Positions 1-11,617 of a DNA stretch of 64,000 nucleotides are shown here, piece by piece (positions within the stretch are counted from its first letter, which is position 1; each line of letters opens with the position of its first letter). The DNA is from Aquatica leii (taxonomy: Eukaryota > Arthropoda > Insecta > Coleoptera > Lampyridae), in assembly GCA_035610365.1 (NCBI GenBank), contig CM069435.1, positions 60,881,389 to 60,945,388 of the forward strand. Direction: 5' to 3'. A program made the position numbers and the translations under genes. Below the pieces are notes generated by a model. It saw only the letters and a list, made by a program, of their open reading frames with translations, was not told the DNA's origin and searched no databases.

Positions 1-3000
1 AATTTTACTCACCGAAATATTGATTGAGATTGGTGCAATTTGGAAAGACAAGTTTGATCTGATGATATCAATCAATTTCTGCGCAATTTATTATAAGGAT
101 TATACTGTGGAAAACAACTCTTTTTTGTGCATTCTTTTTAATTACATAACATTTAATTTTTGTCAATTATTTTGACTTGATTTTTGGTTTGGTTTGAGTG
201 TGCTAAACAAAATTGCCACTATTTTTTTATCGTCTTCCAGTTTTCCACTAATTATTCGACTTTCCAAACTTAAAATTTAGTTAAACAATTACTCTAATGT
301 TACCTCTTTACATACATCTCATCATGGTTTTTCTATTGTATCGCTTTCTCTTAGTTTACAAAACTTTAAGTTCTAGAAGAGGTGATGTAGTGTATATTTC
401 GATATACATACGTTTAATTCAGCATTTTCTACTTACTTTTCTATACATGTTGGTATATATGAAATCCCGTGTTTTAAATCACTAGCTTTTTGTAAATAAA
501 TCTTAAGTCTTATTTCTACATTACGGAAACACGTGGAAAAACCTACCTAATTGCTTAACGGGATTAAAAATTTTCATCGACTTTTTTGATTTGAGAACTG
601 TAATGCTGGATTGTACCGTATTTTTAAGTTATAACTATTGTTATAATAAATGTTTCTATAGTAATTCAATGTTACTGTACATTAAGCATAATTTAAAAAA
701 TACGGTGCAATCGGGCATTACTGTATATCTCAGATACAACTTTAATTTGACGAGTAACAGTATCATTTTATAGATGTATAAACTGTAGTTTGCTTTAAGC
801 ATTATTTAAGTAGTTTAATTGTAGCTGGTAGAATAAGTTTGTGAAACAAACACCTCTAAAGTAGTTTTATGTGTTCCAAATACCGTTTAACTTTGTTAGT
901 TTATGATATCTGATTCTGTTTTTGAATACAGAACCTTTTTTATTGTTTCTTTAAAAAATTCGTTAATTATGTGTGAGACATCCGTTATGACGAAATGAAT
1001 CAGTTAAATTGGGTCCTTAGAAATTATTTGTCTCGGTTCAAAGAAACTTTTATTCAATATTTTTTGTTATATTAAGAACAAATTACTTCTAGCTACTTAT
1101 AAATATTATTTGTCATTATAACATTATTCCGATGAATGTCCATATAAACGTGCGAAAATCTATCAAATGTCAATTGAAGAAGATTGGAAAATCAACTGAT
1201 GTCTAAAAATATGTGATACTTAAATTTACACCATCGAGTATGAAACAATATTGTTCGATAAATAAACAAGTTTTACTTTTATAAACTAGATTAAAAAATA
1301 ATTTTTTTGAGAACATGTTATCTTTGTTTTACGAGACGAAACGTATTAATGAACATTTATATGTGTTTATTTTAAGAAAAATGGTTACAACGAACTGTAT
1401 CTTTACTTTCTCACTTGAATTTATTATAATGAGAGATGATCGATTTTCTTCTTCGCATAGCTTTTGGAATAAAAAAAAAAACTGATGTCATAGTGGTTTT
1501 GTAAGTTGTAGTATGTGGTAATCAACGTTTTAAGGAACTCTATCTCGACTGTGTTTTTAATAAGTATACACTCGATTTTAATAGATTTTACTTTGCAATA
1601 TTTGCAAAGACAATAAAAAACGTTTTTGTTTTAATATTTATCGATTTTTCAATGTTTTTCTAAATACGTTGTTTGTTGAAATGCTTCTTAAAGCATAATT
1701 GCTTTATAAAATTAAGGTTGTTATAATAATTTTAATTAATTAGCAACCATTATAGATAATTAACATATGTCACTGAACTATTTCCTATTGAAATCTTATG
1801 GAGATAATTCTTTTATTTACAGTTTCAAAAGTATTTTCATGTAGTATTATAAATTCACTAATAACTAATTTTGTTGGATTGTTGTTTAAAGACAACAAAA
1901 GCTATAATTAAATTTTCTTCTCTAGACTACAATAATTATTTCTCGGTATGGAATTTTATTTCTGTGTACTTAATATTATAGTTTTCTCTCTACGTAGTTT
2001 AATCCTTGTTTACAATCTGATTGCTTTGGTATTTATGTGTTTACAGTGTAATATTTGTTAGCATTATTTAAATAGAATTTAGCAAAGGTTATCAATTACT
2101 GTATTCTATTTTTAGATATTCGTCTTGTTTTTAAAACTTGAATTATTCGATATTTTTTTTTATTTTGGACATATTTTATCCAACAAGTATTGCTGCATAC
2201 AAATAAATTGCATTCTGAACTAATAGCGATTGTTAGTTAATTGACTCGATAAATAATTTAAAGTAACGGTGTTAACAACATGTGGTTGATTGTTTTAAAT
2301 TGACAGAACAATTATAATGCCAGGTGCAACGTGCGGATCTGAATGTTTTGCTAATTACCCATTTATTTATTTTTTTATTTTACGTCATTTCTTAGAATTT
2401 GTTGTTTGTTAATACTACTATATGCGAAAATACTTGGCAAAGATAGGTGTGCTAATAAATTCATTTTTGATTTCGAAATTAAAAAATGTTGTTCAAGTGG
2501 ATAACGATCTTTAAATGTAATTGATAAATTATAAAATTTCAATAGTATTTAAAAGTATCCTTATGAATCAAGTACTGTGTTTAGAATTCGTCTATTTGTT
2601 ACGTTTGTAGTGGCGACAGTTGTACAATTCACAAAAGTATATTAAAATTTACATTATTTTTTATTATCTTGTTTGTTAATGATAAGATTTTTTTAATCAA
2701 GTAGGTACATTTACATAATGCGTGATGTATAGTGTCAATTTTCTTGTAATCCTTACATGATAATGCTACCTTTAGTTTGTTCATAACTAATTGCGTGAAA
2801 TGATTTCTATTTTTTTCACATCTAATTAATATTTCTTATTTATAAAATAGTTTCTTACAAGTGGATATAACTCGTACATAGCTCTGTTTCTACGAAATGA
2901 TTTTACGTATTAAAAAAGGAATTATTTGTATAACAAATTTATTTCATTTTAAAAACAATTTTCTTCTCATTTTAACACGTAAAAACAAAAGGTGGTTTAA

Positions 3001-3176
3001 AAATAAAATATTGACTATCCTTCGATTTATTAGTATTTTTAGCTATTACTACGGTAGTAACTTTTCTTTATTGTTTCTAAAGCGATAACATGCAATGAGC
3101 ACAAAAGACTGAATGTAATAGAAAGACCTGCATACGTTTGTAAGTCACACTTGATCGGTTTCCCTGAACAAACTGC
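1..3176. other. AT-rich non-coding stretch, no gene seen
   Basis: Very AT-rich sequence with frequent stops in all frames and no recognisable protein motif, RNA gene or inverted-repeat pair. Because the last Pdk1 exon lies downstream on the same strand, this is most simply Pdk1 intron or intergenic DNA; that is inference. The short open frames here have the composition expected by chance. Confidence 0.5.
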
Positions 3177-3180
3177 TTAA

Positions 3181-5272
3181 GGTGGGAAATTCTTTCCTAT
3201 AACTCGTTTCTGCGTCCACAGATGGTGCAAGAGTAGTTTATTCATCATTTGAAAGAGGTGGAGCATTAGTAATAAAATGTGCCGCGTCAATAAGCAATCG
3301 AACTAGAAGAAACTAGTTTTGGCTATATTAGTAGAACATAACAAAGCGACAACCAACAAATAAATCATTTCTAAGTACGCTTACTAATTAACTACCAAAG
3401 CACAATGTGCATATTTGTTTATCATTAAACAACTTTGTTTAAAATAAATTTTATATGGAAACTCGTTTAAAGTTATTCCGTTTAATAAACGGATTGATTT
3501 CATACTTTCACATCGATAACTATTTTCATTTCTTTTTCCCTAATAACTGCGCTTTGCATAAGAAAAACGCTGTAAATTAAATCAACCACCATTTGCATTT
3601 TCTTATTAACACGAAAACATTAAAAATTTATAAAAAATGCAAGTCATTTCTGTTTAAAAATTAATTCTCTATCCACTTGTGTTTTACTATATGTGGTTTA
3701 TAAATAAAAATTAGTTTTTGTAATTAACAAAAAGACAGTCAACTTTTTCAAAAAACAAAATCAAAACAGAAAATCAGTTGTTTACAAAATAATAGTTTTA
3801 AATACATTTATTAAAAATATATAAATAATAACTACAACTTAGTTTATTTTTTCTTTTTTTTTAACATATCTTTAGCTTCGAGAATGGATTCTGGATCTTT
3901 GCACCTTTTTTTCCGTTGTATTCTTTGAAGAACTAGTTCTGGTGCAATACAATCTTTATAAAATGCAATTAGACGAGGGAGCATAATTTCTTTCCATAAT
4001 TTCACATCTCGCTTAATTTCTTCAACAAACACATCCTTTTCTTTGTCAACGAAAACAATAAAATAACATTTTTCTCGTTGGCAAATATTTAATTGTCCTT
4101 GTATCTAAAAGAAATTTTTGAACATTTCAGTAATGTACCTTGCATTATCTACCTGATAGAAATAGTTGTGAGTTTTTTTAAGGTACATGTTCCCACTTAA
4201 TAATTCTAAAAAGAAATTATGTTGTTTCGTTGCTTCTTGTAATGTAATATTTTTTTCAGCAACAGAAGGAACACATTTTACTTCTATGACTGCATCATGT
4301 CCAAACAAACCTATAAATGACTTAATGAATGAAAGTTTTATTACAGAAGTATGTAAAAATTACCATCTGGAGTTGCAGCTAGGAATCCATAAGTACTATC
4401 AACATATAATCCACTTGGTTTTACAGAATTTTCTGGTAACCCTACTTGTATTTCAAATTTATGTATTGCAAGCTTCTCATGGGCTTTTCCATAATGAACG
4501 TACTTATTATGTTCAAGATCAGGAGGAAACAAAATTGATTTAACCAAAGTATGGCACGACGTACTCAGCCGCTTTTTTATTACACTGCCAAAGTGGACTG
4601 TCAACTTATGTCAAAACAAATTGAACCAATCACAGCGGTGAACTTGTCGTAAATTAGATGCATATAACATCAGGCTTCTGAATTGTTTTCCATTCTTTTC
4701 TAATACAAGGGTTATTCGTTAAGGTGCATTGAATACGTATGTTGTGCAGCAATGCATACTGCTAAAACTGTGGTCCGCCTACTTAAAGACTGAACTTTTC
4801 TCAAGTGATAGAGAAGCCTGGAAAGTAGGTTTGACTACGACAATAAATTTCTTCGAAATTTTTATTTAAAGCTTAATTTGTGCGCCATCTGTGGGTAAGA
4901 AATTTAAACGAAATTTACATTGCTTTAATGGTAACACACGTAATGTTAGTTAATTTAGGTTATTATAACACTTAAAACAGAACTCAAAACAAAATCCTCA
5001 TCTAAACAAGAACCTCTAACTTATATTAAAAGTTAATTCAATTTAATGCGATATGTTACTTTAAATCAAGTAAAATAGAGTCCCATTTTAGAGCATCAAC
5101 TATTTTGTTCCTTATTTCAAAAGCTATTATCTTTTTTGTAATAAGCTGATAATATGTTCTCAAGCAAGGTCTGAATAATGTTGTATACAAATTTTTATGA
5201 ATGTGCATCGAGTTAAAGTCTTTTTTAACTAACATTACTTTTAATGGTCAGATAACATGGAAATTTCCCACC
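3181..5272. mobile_element. DNA transposon with GGTGGGAAATT inverted ends and TTAA duplication
   Basis: The left end reads GGTGGGAAATTC and the right end, on the other strand, GGTGGGAAATTT, an 11 bp perfect terminal inverted repeat. Both ends are flanked directly by TTAA (3177-3180 and 5273-5276), so a 4 bp target duplication fits best. The 2,092 bp unit holds a broken YqaJ nuclease gene on the minus strand and no transposase that I can see. TTAA duplications are known from piggyBac and Kolobok elements; YqaJ genes are known from ISL2EU/IS4EU-type elements. The superfamily is therefore left open. It is probably non-autonomous. Confidence 0.75.
3844..4604 (-). pseudogene. YqaJ-type (phage recombinase-like) nuclease, three exons, truncated at the N-terminus
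   Basis: Three exons read on the minus strand. Exon 1 (4604-4364) encodes the family signature FGSVIKKR, TSCHTLVKSIL, YGKAHEKLAI, SGLYVD and FLAATPDG. A 53 bp intron (4311-4363, GT..AG) splits the Gly codon of ATPDG. Exon 2 (4310-4153) gives GHDAVIEVKC, where the D and E-x-K residues match the PD-(D/E)xK nuclease core. A 48 bp intron (4105-4152) follows. Exon 3 (4104-3844) continues QGQLNICQREKCYFIVF and ends in a lysine run. Frames join cleanly across both introns. Codons upstream of the first Met still resemble the family but contain an in-frame stop, so the N-terminus is lost and this copy is probably dead. It lies wholly inside the TTAA-flanked element, so it is a passenger gene of that transposon and not a host gene. 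Confidence 0.75.
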
Positions 5273-5276
5273 TTAA

Positions 5277-7239
5277 GGTATATCAACAACGGCACACAGA
5301 AACCAATAAGTTTTTATGGTCTTTTTTGACCTGGGAATTTAAAATAAATAAACACCCATATAATTTGTATGAGATTTTGTTAGAAACTAATAGAAAACTA
5401 TTCGTTTTCTAATAAGTAATAAGTAATACAAAACTCAATATCAAATAATATTTTAAATATTTTATAGTGAATTCCAATTCTAAATATTTTATCTCATTTT
5501 CTACTAGGAAATCTTTATTAATTTCAACAAATAGTTCGTTAATACTATTTTCATCATTTCTTTATCTGCAGTGCAGTGCTACTTTGGGCCAACTTCTTTA
5601 AGGGCATTTTTATTCTCTTTCTTGGTGCTTTTTCTTATAGTACCTATTTGCTAGAATTGAAATAATTTAACGTTCAAAAGTTAATTTTGTATTACACAAT
5701 ACAACACAGTTATTATTATATGTATGATTTGTTCCTCCAATCAATCTATCATCAAACTGTACTTTATATCTCTTGATAAGGTCAAACGGTTGTAGGCCGT
5801 AGTTTATTTTAGTTCAACATTTGAGATTCAGACTATTCACACCCTATCGCTGCAATAAACTTCGTAAGCGTACTTTTTCATAAATAAATAAAGTAAAGGA
5901 CGTTAGATTCACTAACATTCTACTAGTTTATTTTGTCAAGGAAATTTACACATACTACTCATTCTATACCTATAAAAAATTGAGACTAAAAAGCAAAGTC
6001 GAGAAATTCTAAGATCGGCATGGATAAGTAAAACACGAACATGCTAACATTTTTACGTACTAGTCATTGCAAGGTCATTAAACCTTTACTCAAACCATCA
6101 GGCGTTAACTGAAAAAACATGCTATGCGCGATCCACCGCCATTGAACAATAGAAAACCTTAAATAACTATTAATATTTACATTGTCACTATTGTAATTAG
6201 TAATTACCTATTTCAATTTGATTTTTAATTACTTGTTAAATATTTTCTGATATAGGAAACTATGAATAACTATCAAACTTTACAACTTTAATTTTTTACT
6301 TTGTAATTATTAATTCAACTTTGGTATGCAATTCTTTATATATTTCTCGATACAGAATTATTAAATACACTTAAAATGTGATGTGTAATTACTGATTAAT
6401 TATTTCTTTATATGAAAACATATTAAAATCTATAGAACCTATTTAACATACCGCTTATAGAGAATTCCATTTAAAACCCAATAAACACTATACTGCGAAA
6501 CTTTCTGATTCCAATGTATCCAATTCATTTCTATTGAAACTTATTTAATTATGTATTATATATTATTACAGTTTAGATCGAGATTCTCTTCCGACTACTT
6601 TAAACTTTGTCTTTCACATATTATATTCTTTGCAACAACTGTAAGATGGAAAGTTCATAATTATTAAGAAACACGACTAAAAATTTTAGTTATTACTATG
6701 CGAATATGCTATTCCAATAAGAATTTTTGAAGGTTAAGTTTTTAAGTTAAGGTTTTTTAAATTGCATTGTAAAAATATTTCAAAATTACTTAGCCGTATG
6801 TTTGTGTATGCTTTAACCGTTTCAATACTACTTTTTTTCTATAAGCAATATGAAATAGATAAGACACTTTAAAACATATATTGACCACAATACTGTAGTT
6901 TTCATGGAAATCGGATTTTCCTAACTGGGATTATTTGAAGTCAACAGTTTTTAGTGCTGGGATAATTTGAACCCGACAGTTTCGAATTTTATTGGACATT
7001 ATTTATTATGGATAAAACAAAACTAGAAATAAATTTATGTATGACATTTGGCGAAACAACTTATACAATATGGATGTTGTAAGCATTGCAAATATGTATT
7101 GTTCGTATTTCTTTCTTCTCCCTCTTACACCTCTCACAACGGTTCATTTTATCAGTTTTTACATGCAAATAATTACCGACATTTATAACGTTTTGCTGGA
7201 ATTGGATCGTCGATCTTGCTGTCGCATACTTTTACATTT
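5277..7239. other. AT-rich non-coding stretch
   Basis: No gene, RNA or clear repeat structure seen. Two imperfect copies of a phrase beginning CTGGGATNATTTGAA lie close together near 6926-6990, next to the 3' side of the piggyBac remnant, and may be old element end sequence. Confidence 0.4.
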
Positions 7240-7860
7240 GGCAGTTTTTCAACCTTTTTCTATTAGATCTTCAGCCAGCGTAACAAGAAAGTAAAAAAAT
7301 TGTTGTTTTTTTGTTTCTCTGTGTACCTCAGAAAAAATAATCCTACTATTTACAGCAGAAAACATCATAAGCTTGTAAAATACGCTTTTCCTATCAAAAT
7401 CATACAAGCTAGCCATTTTGTTTGCTAACTCGATATCACCCATCACCCGTCTGTAAAACTATTATCACTAGGCATGACACGATTTCTACAGTCCCATTTT
7501 TCAGTTTCCGGTTAACCGTTGACATGGCGTCATAGTGTCCTTCCACTTGACTTCAATTATTTGATTTTTACATACTCGGAATTCAGCTTTGTCCATTTTG
7601 AGATTGATTTTGAATTTCGGAACATCTTTCTATTGGAGGTGGAGGTGAAAAATCTATTAAAACATAACGTTACATTATTCTCTTTAATTGTACCTGCTAG
7701 GGTGTTAACTACTCGCTCTCCTAACGTGCCTTCATGGGGAGATGTTTCTTTTCCGTAATAGATGTTAAGGTCATACACATATCCTGTTAGTGAGTCACAC
7801 CTCGCTCATGTCTTGATTCCACTTTTATTGGTTTCCGCGGCATGTACTGATTTATAAATT
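7240..7860 (-). pseudogene. piggyBac-type transposase, C-terminal half, frameshifted
   Basis: Reading the minus strand in order gives QYMPRKPIK, then GYVYDLNIYYGKE and GERVVNTLAGTIKENNVTLCF (7778-7557 and just upstream). After a frame change comes VNRKLKNGTVEIVSC, and then YDFDRKSV and FLVTLAEDLIEKG (7446-7249). These match, in the right order, the DDD-type piggyBac transposase from the MP-KP-K segment to the C-terminal LAE-LIGKG block. The N-terminal half and the cysteine-rich tail are not seen, and at least one frameshift and several stops break the frame. I did not find TTAA-flanked ends. It is a dead fragment; the family assignment is good, the limits approximate. Confidence 0.8.
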
Positions 7861-8548
7861 ATCTCTCTTGAAACTTTATCATAGATTTATCTACGAGACT
7901 TTGATATGTTGACTTCAGGCAGTCAACAACATTATCTTTCTTCGTTTTTTATCTTTATAGATCTTTTATTATAGATAGATTTAGATAGATTTATTATAGA
8001 TCTTTATCATTACTTTGTGATGAATCATCAGACGTATTAGGTGGTGCAAAATACAATTTAGAAAGTAAAAGCATAAATTGATCTCGTAATATAGTTTCTT
8101 ATCAACTCATTTCTCATAATTTCAATTAATGATTTTGTTTTAACTTGGTACTATTGAGTAAGATTAGACGAAATTGGATACACTTACTTGACAGATTTAG
8201 TAGTGAAGATTCAATAGTATGTTCAACGTGTATTATAAATAATACATTAGGGTCAAACGAGTAAATGCGCCCTTTAAAATCGCAAATTTCAAGTTTGAGG
8301 GTTGCTGCATTTATTTTTATTTTAATTTATTTGCTTTGTTTTACACCAACTAGATTTTTATATTTTTATTAAGGTTAAATTAAGACAGTTAAGATATTAA
8401 AATACGCGTTTTTTTAAATTCTAAGTTACGGGGAAAGTATACTATCATTGCACACTCTGGTGATTACAAAACTCTTGCTTACGGCTCGTCTTAAAAAGAG
8501 TTACCTTGTGTAGGGTAGCTACTTTGATTATCTTGTTGAATGCTATTA

Positions 8549-9121
8549 TAGTACACGCCGCTTAATAGAATCGAGAAGTTCAGAAAAAAAAAACCAACAA
8601 CAGTAAATATTATAGCGTGTATCTGGTTAACAGGTTGTTAATTTAGAAGGTGAAATCATAGCACCAAGACAAGCAAAAAATTTCAAAATAAAGATTCTCA
8701 TTAATCGTTTAAAAAATCAATATATTGTTCCAAATAAATTGATTACGGACGTGTAGCATTAAATAGTTTGTTAACACCATTAATGAAAATAAATCAAAAA
8801 TAATCTTATGATGTTTAATTCACTGTTATAAGAACTACAAATTTCTTCTCAGTAATTTGCTGGCACTAAAAACAAAAATAAATACAAAATAGCGTTATCA
8901 CATAAGACGTAGAATTAAGTTTTTATTCCATTATTCTAAGAACGCACATTTTTTCCAAAGTTAATTTTTTAGAATAACGTATTTCCAGATGTTTAAACGA
9001 TGTAGGTTAGTCAAAATATTAAATAAAAACGATGTTTTTTTTCTATGTAGTAGCATACGTCCGGCCGGTTCTTGAATAAAGTGAGAACATTGTCCGTGAT
9101 TCCAATAAGCGGCGTGTACTG
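8549..9121. mobile_element. Tc1/mariner-class MITE (pogo/Tigger-like ends)
   Basis: Terminal inverted repeats of about 25 bp: the left end begins TAGTACACGCCGCTTA and the right end, on the other strand, CAGTACACGCCGCTTA; both continue into (A/T)T(A/G)GAATC. TA dinucleotides flank both ends (8547-8548, 9122-9123), as expected for a TA target duplication. At 573 bp with no coding potential it is non-autonomous. The CAGT start and GC-rich end followed by a GAATC-like segment resemble pogo/Tigger ends, and a Tigger-type transposase remnant occurs elsewhere in the window (37860-38640). Linking the two is inference. Confidence 0.8.
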
Positions 9122-9123
9122 TA

Positions 9124-9890
9124 CTACTGTTAAAAATTGTTTAATGTTTCATGCTTATGCTTTTATTTTTTCCGATTACTACTCCAAAATCTTACAAAAG
9201 TAGGTTCTACTATAATGTCTTATTGTTTGTATGATTTTCAAAATAGGTTGAATATGAATGTAGCGAAGTAACCAGAAATTCTAATTATTTTAGAACTACA
9301 GGAAATGTACTTTACTGCGAATCGCTTTTGTTATTATTGTGTATACCATATTCACGATATACTTTCAAGAGTTTTTACGATTACAGGTTTTCAAAAATAG
9401 ATTCTTAAAGTTAGGTAAGACGAGGATAGTCAAAATTGATTGGATTGGTTGGAGTGCAGTGAAAAGGTTTAATTGGCGAAAACGTTTACGTTATCATGAT
9501 TATAATAATATATATATATTCATTCTGCCAAATAGTATTTGTACGAAACAATCGCCGTCGATCGATTCTGCTTGGTAAAAAACGTATCAATATTGCATTA
9601 AAAATTGCTATTCTTAATTTAACTGGTTTTGTTATATATTTTTATCTTCGAAAAGGTAATGCAGTTATTAAGCAGAAGTTTACGACGACTAGGAAGTTGA
9701 TGACAGAAAAGCTGAAGCATGCAAAGAACTGCCTGTTCTTTATCTTGTCCTGTAGAAGACTTATTGTTTGAGTCTATTTCATTGGTTGGAAATACATAAA
9801 CATTGTTAACGTAGTTTCGATTTGACTGATTATCTTTAAAAGTGTGCTCTTTGCTTTGTCTTACATATTGTTTGTTATACGCTGTTTTGG
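9124..9890. other. Non-coding stretch between two element remnants
   Basis: Open frames here have no motif I recognise and no splice-site support. Composition is AT-rich like the surrounding intron-like DNA. Confidence 0.35.
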
Positions 9891-9899
9891 AATACGCAT

Positions 9900-10290
9900 A
9901 CGATTATAAAATGCATCCTCTTGCAACAAAATTATATTATATACCTAATGCAGGCATCAATTTCAACCGTAAAAATTGCAGGTATCTTTCTCCGTCAAGT
10001 TGTTGGCAAAAAGAATGGACCTAAAATTGTGTCTTTAATATTTTTTTCTCCTCTATCCAGAGAGGATTCTACCTAGCTCAACATCTACATTTTTTTCTGA
10101 TAAGGGTTCCATTTACACAAAAAGTTGCTACATCAGAAAATAGAACACGTTGGGCAAACAATGGATTGGGAAGGCAAATGTTCATCATTTGATCACAAAA
10201 TTTCTGCATATGATCAAGGTTATCTTCTGCTAGCTCATGAACCAACTTGATCTTATATGGATGGAATTTATGAATTTTCAAAAGTTTTAG
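9900..10290 (-). pseudogene. Tc1/mariner (IS630) transposase fragment
   Basis: The minus strand encodes HPYKIKLVHEL, CDQMMNICLPNP and RVLFSDVATFCVNG (10281-10078), followed after a stop by NPLWIEEKK and, further on, GPFFLPT and ERYL-like residues near 10020-9960. The RVLFSD-ATF-NG block is the segment around the first catalytic Asp of the IS630/mariner-type DDE domain seen in many insect genomes. The later part of the domain with the second Asp (QQDGAP-H) is absent here, though a similar segment occurs in another remnant near 51100. No inverted ends found. Dead copy. Confidence 0.7.
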
Positions 10291-11509
10291 GGCTTATTTG
10301 TTGCTTATATCGTTGTCCAGAGCAATAGTTCTACTAGTTGAATATAGATTATTTTTAAATTTGCGCATAAAGTTGTGTGTGAAGATTCTTTACATTGATA
10401 TCTTCCCCAAATTTAACTCTCTTATAAAAAAAGTACATATGCAAAAATGTAGTAGCAAAAATTATGAGTGGGACACAGGACATCAACCTAAATTGACAAG
10501 GGTTGATTTATAGTTTGAGAAGACGCCAACCTATCTTAATTTAAATCCCGCTGCAGCAAAATTTACAATTGCACCTTTTGTGCGTGGTACGTTCAAAACA
10601 GTAGATTTGTAGTATGTCCGACATCGTGATATCGGCCGCTATCTAAAGAAAAAATTGCTTATACATAATTTAAATTCTTAACAATAAAAATATAATTTAA
10701 GTTCTGAACACCGTGTATTTTTTTCCAAAAAGGTAACAAACTTGGTGATGTGTTCTAGCTTGGTCTCCACAATGAATCATCATTAACACCTGAATTTTTT
10801 ACTTCTGGCTCGATTGTAACAGTTTTATTATAAGTATTTTCCAAAAAAAGAAAAATCAAATTAGACTTGTCTAATCTTCACGAATTGTCTGCTTTTGATA
10901 GTCATAACTCGGTGACTAGGTTTATTTTGCCAGTTTAATACCTTTCTAATATTTAAAATTTACGACTTTTTTTCTCAATATTTTTCAAATATACAGAAAG
11001 TTTCTTACCGTTGGAAAAGGAATAGAAAACACCATTAAAATCAGTAATAAAATATTGTCGTTGACTTCATAACGAAAAAACAAATGACATAAGCTGAAAA
11101 TATTCTCTATGGTTAAAATTTCTATACCTTTTTGAGAAAATTAGGATCAACGAAGTTAACTAATTTATCTGTTACTTTATTTATACATATGTATATAAAG
11201 AGACAAAAAAGGCAAGATTCATATTATCACAAACAATGGTTAAAAAGGTATTAATGATGTTTTGCAACTAGGGAACTGTTGGGTCTATATTGCAGAATCT
11301 AAATCTATATAAAAGGTTATCCCTGATTTGAAACTTTGGTAGTGTAAATGCTACGGTACAATGTCATTAATAAATATTTAAATGTACTTTGATTTTTATT
11401 TATTTATATCACAAAGGCCGTTTGTATACGTGTTTTTACAAGAAAATTTTAATCAGAAATGTCGTTCTGTAACATGTGTATGTTTTAATTTCGTTTTTTT
11501 TTGTTACAG
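10291..11509. other. Pdk1: Intron-like stretch upstream of the last Pdk1 exon
   Basis: No coding motif or element ends seen. It ends in a thymine-rich tract and TTACAG acceptor at 11491-11509, which supports reading it as the last Pdk1 intron. The preceding Pdk1 exon, which should encode the rest of the PH domain, was not found in the window. Confidence 0.4.
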
Positions 11510-11617
11510 CCTAATCGTACATATTATCTTGAAGATCCCGAGGGATACGCATTGGAATGGTGCAAAGCTATAGATGAAGTTCACGCCTATTACTACTCCC
11601 GACCAGTTCTACCTTAA
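11510..11617 (+). CDS. Pdk1: Terminal coding exon of 3-phosphoinositide-dependent protein kinase 1 (C-terminal PH domain)
   Basis: A strong acceptor (long T tract, then TTACAG ending at 11509) opens a 35-codon frame starting [12 protein letters not shown] and continuing [11 protein letters not shown] to a TAA at 11615-11617. This matches the last strand and C-terminal helix of the PDK1 PH domain: vertebrate PDK1 has PNRTYYL followed by DP-G and KWC-KI-EV at the same place. PDK1 is the cytosolic/membrane kinase that phosphorylates the activation loop of Akt, S6K and other AGC kinases in insulin signalling; its PH domain binds PIP3. The exon is more GC-rich than the flanks and has no disruption, so I read it as the host gene. 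The rest of the kinase must lie upstream, mostly or wholly outside the window. The short tail after the helix is lineage-specific. Confidence 0.85.
   Translation, partial: PNRTYYLEDPEGYALEWCKAIDEVHAYYYSRPVLP

Noticed and set aside
297-773. Open frames of 60-62 codons on the plus strand
   Set aside because: Composition is that of random AT-rich DNA (Ile, Phe, Leu, Tyr-rich), with no motif or splice context.
7960-8010. TAGATAGATT run resembling a microsatellite
   Set aside because: Too short and irregular to annotate as a repeat array.
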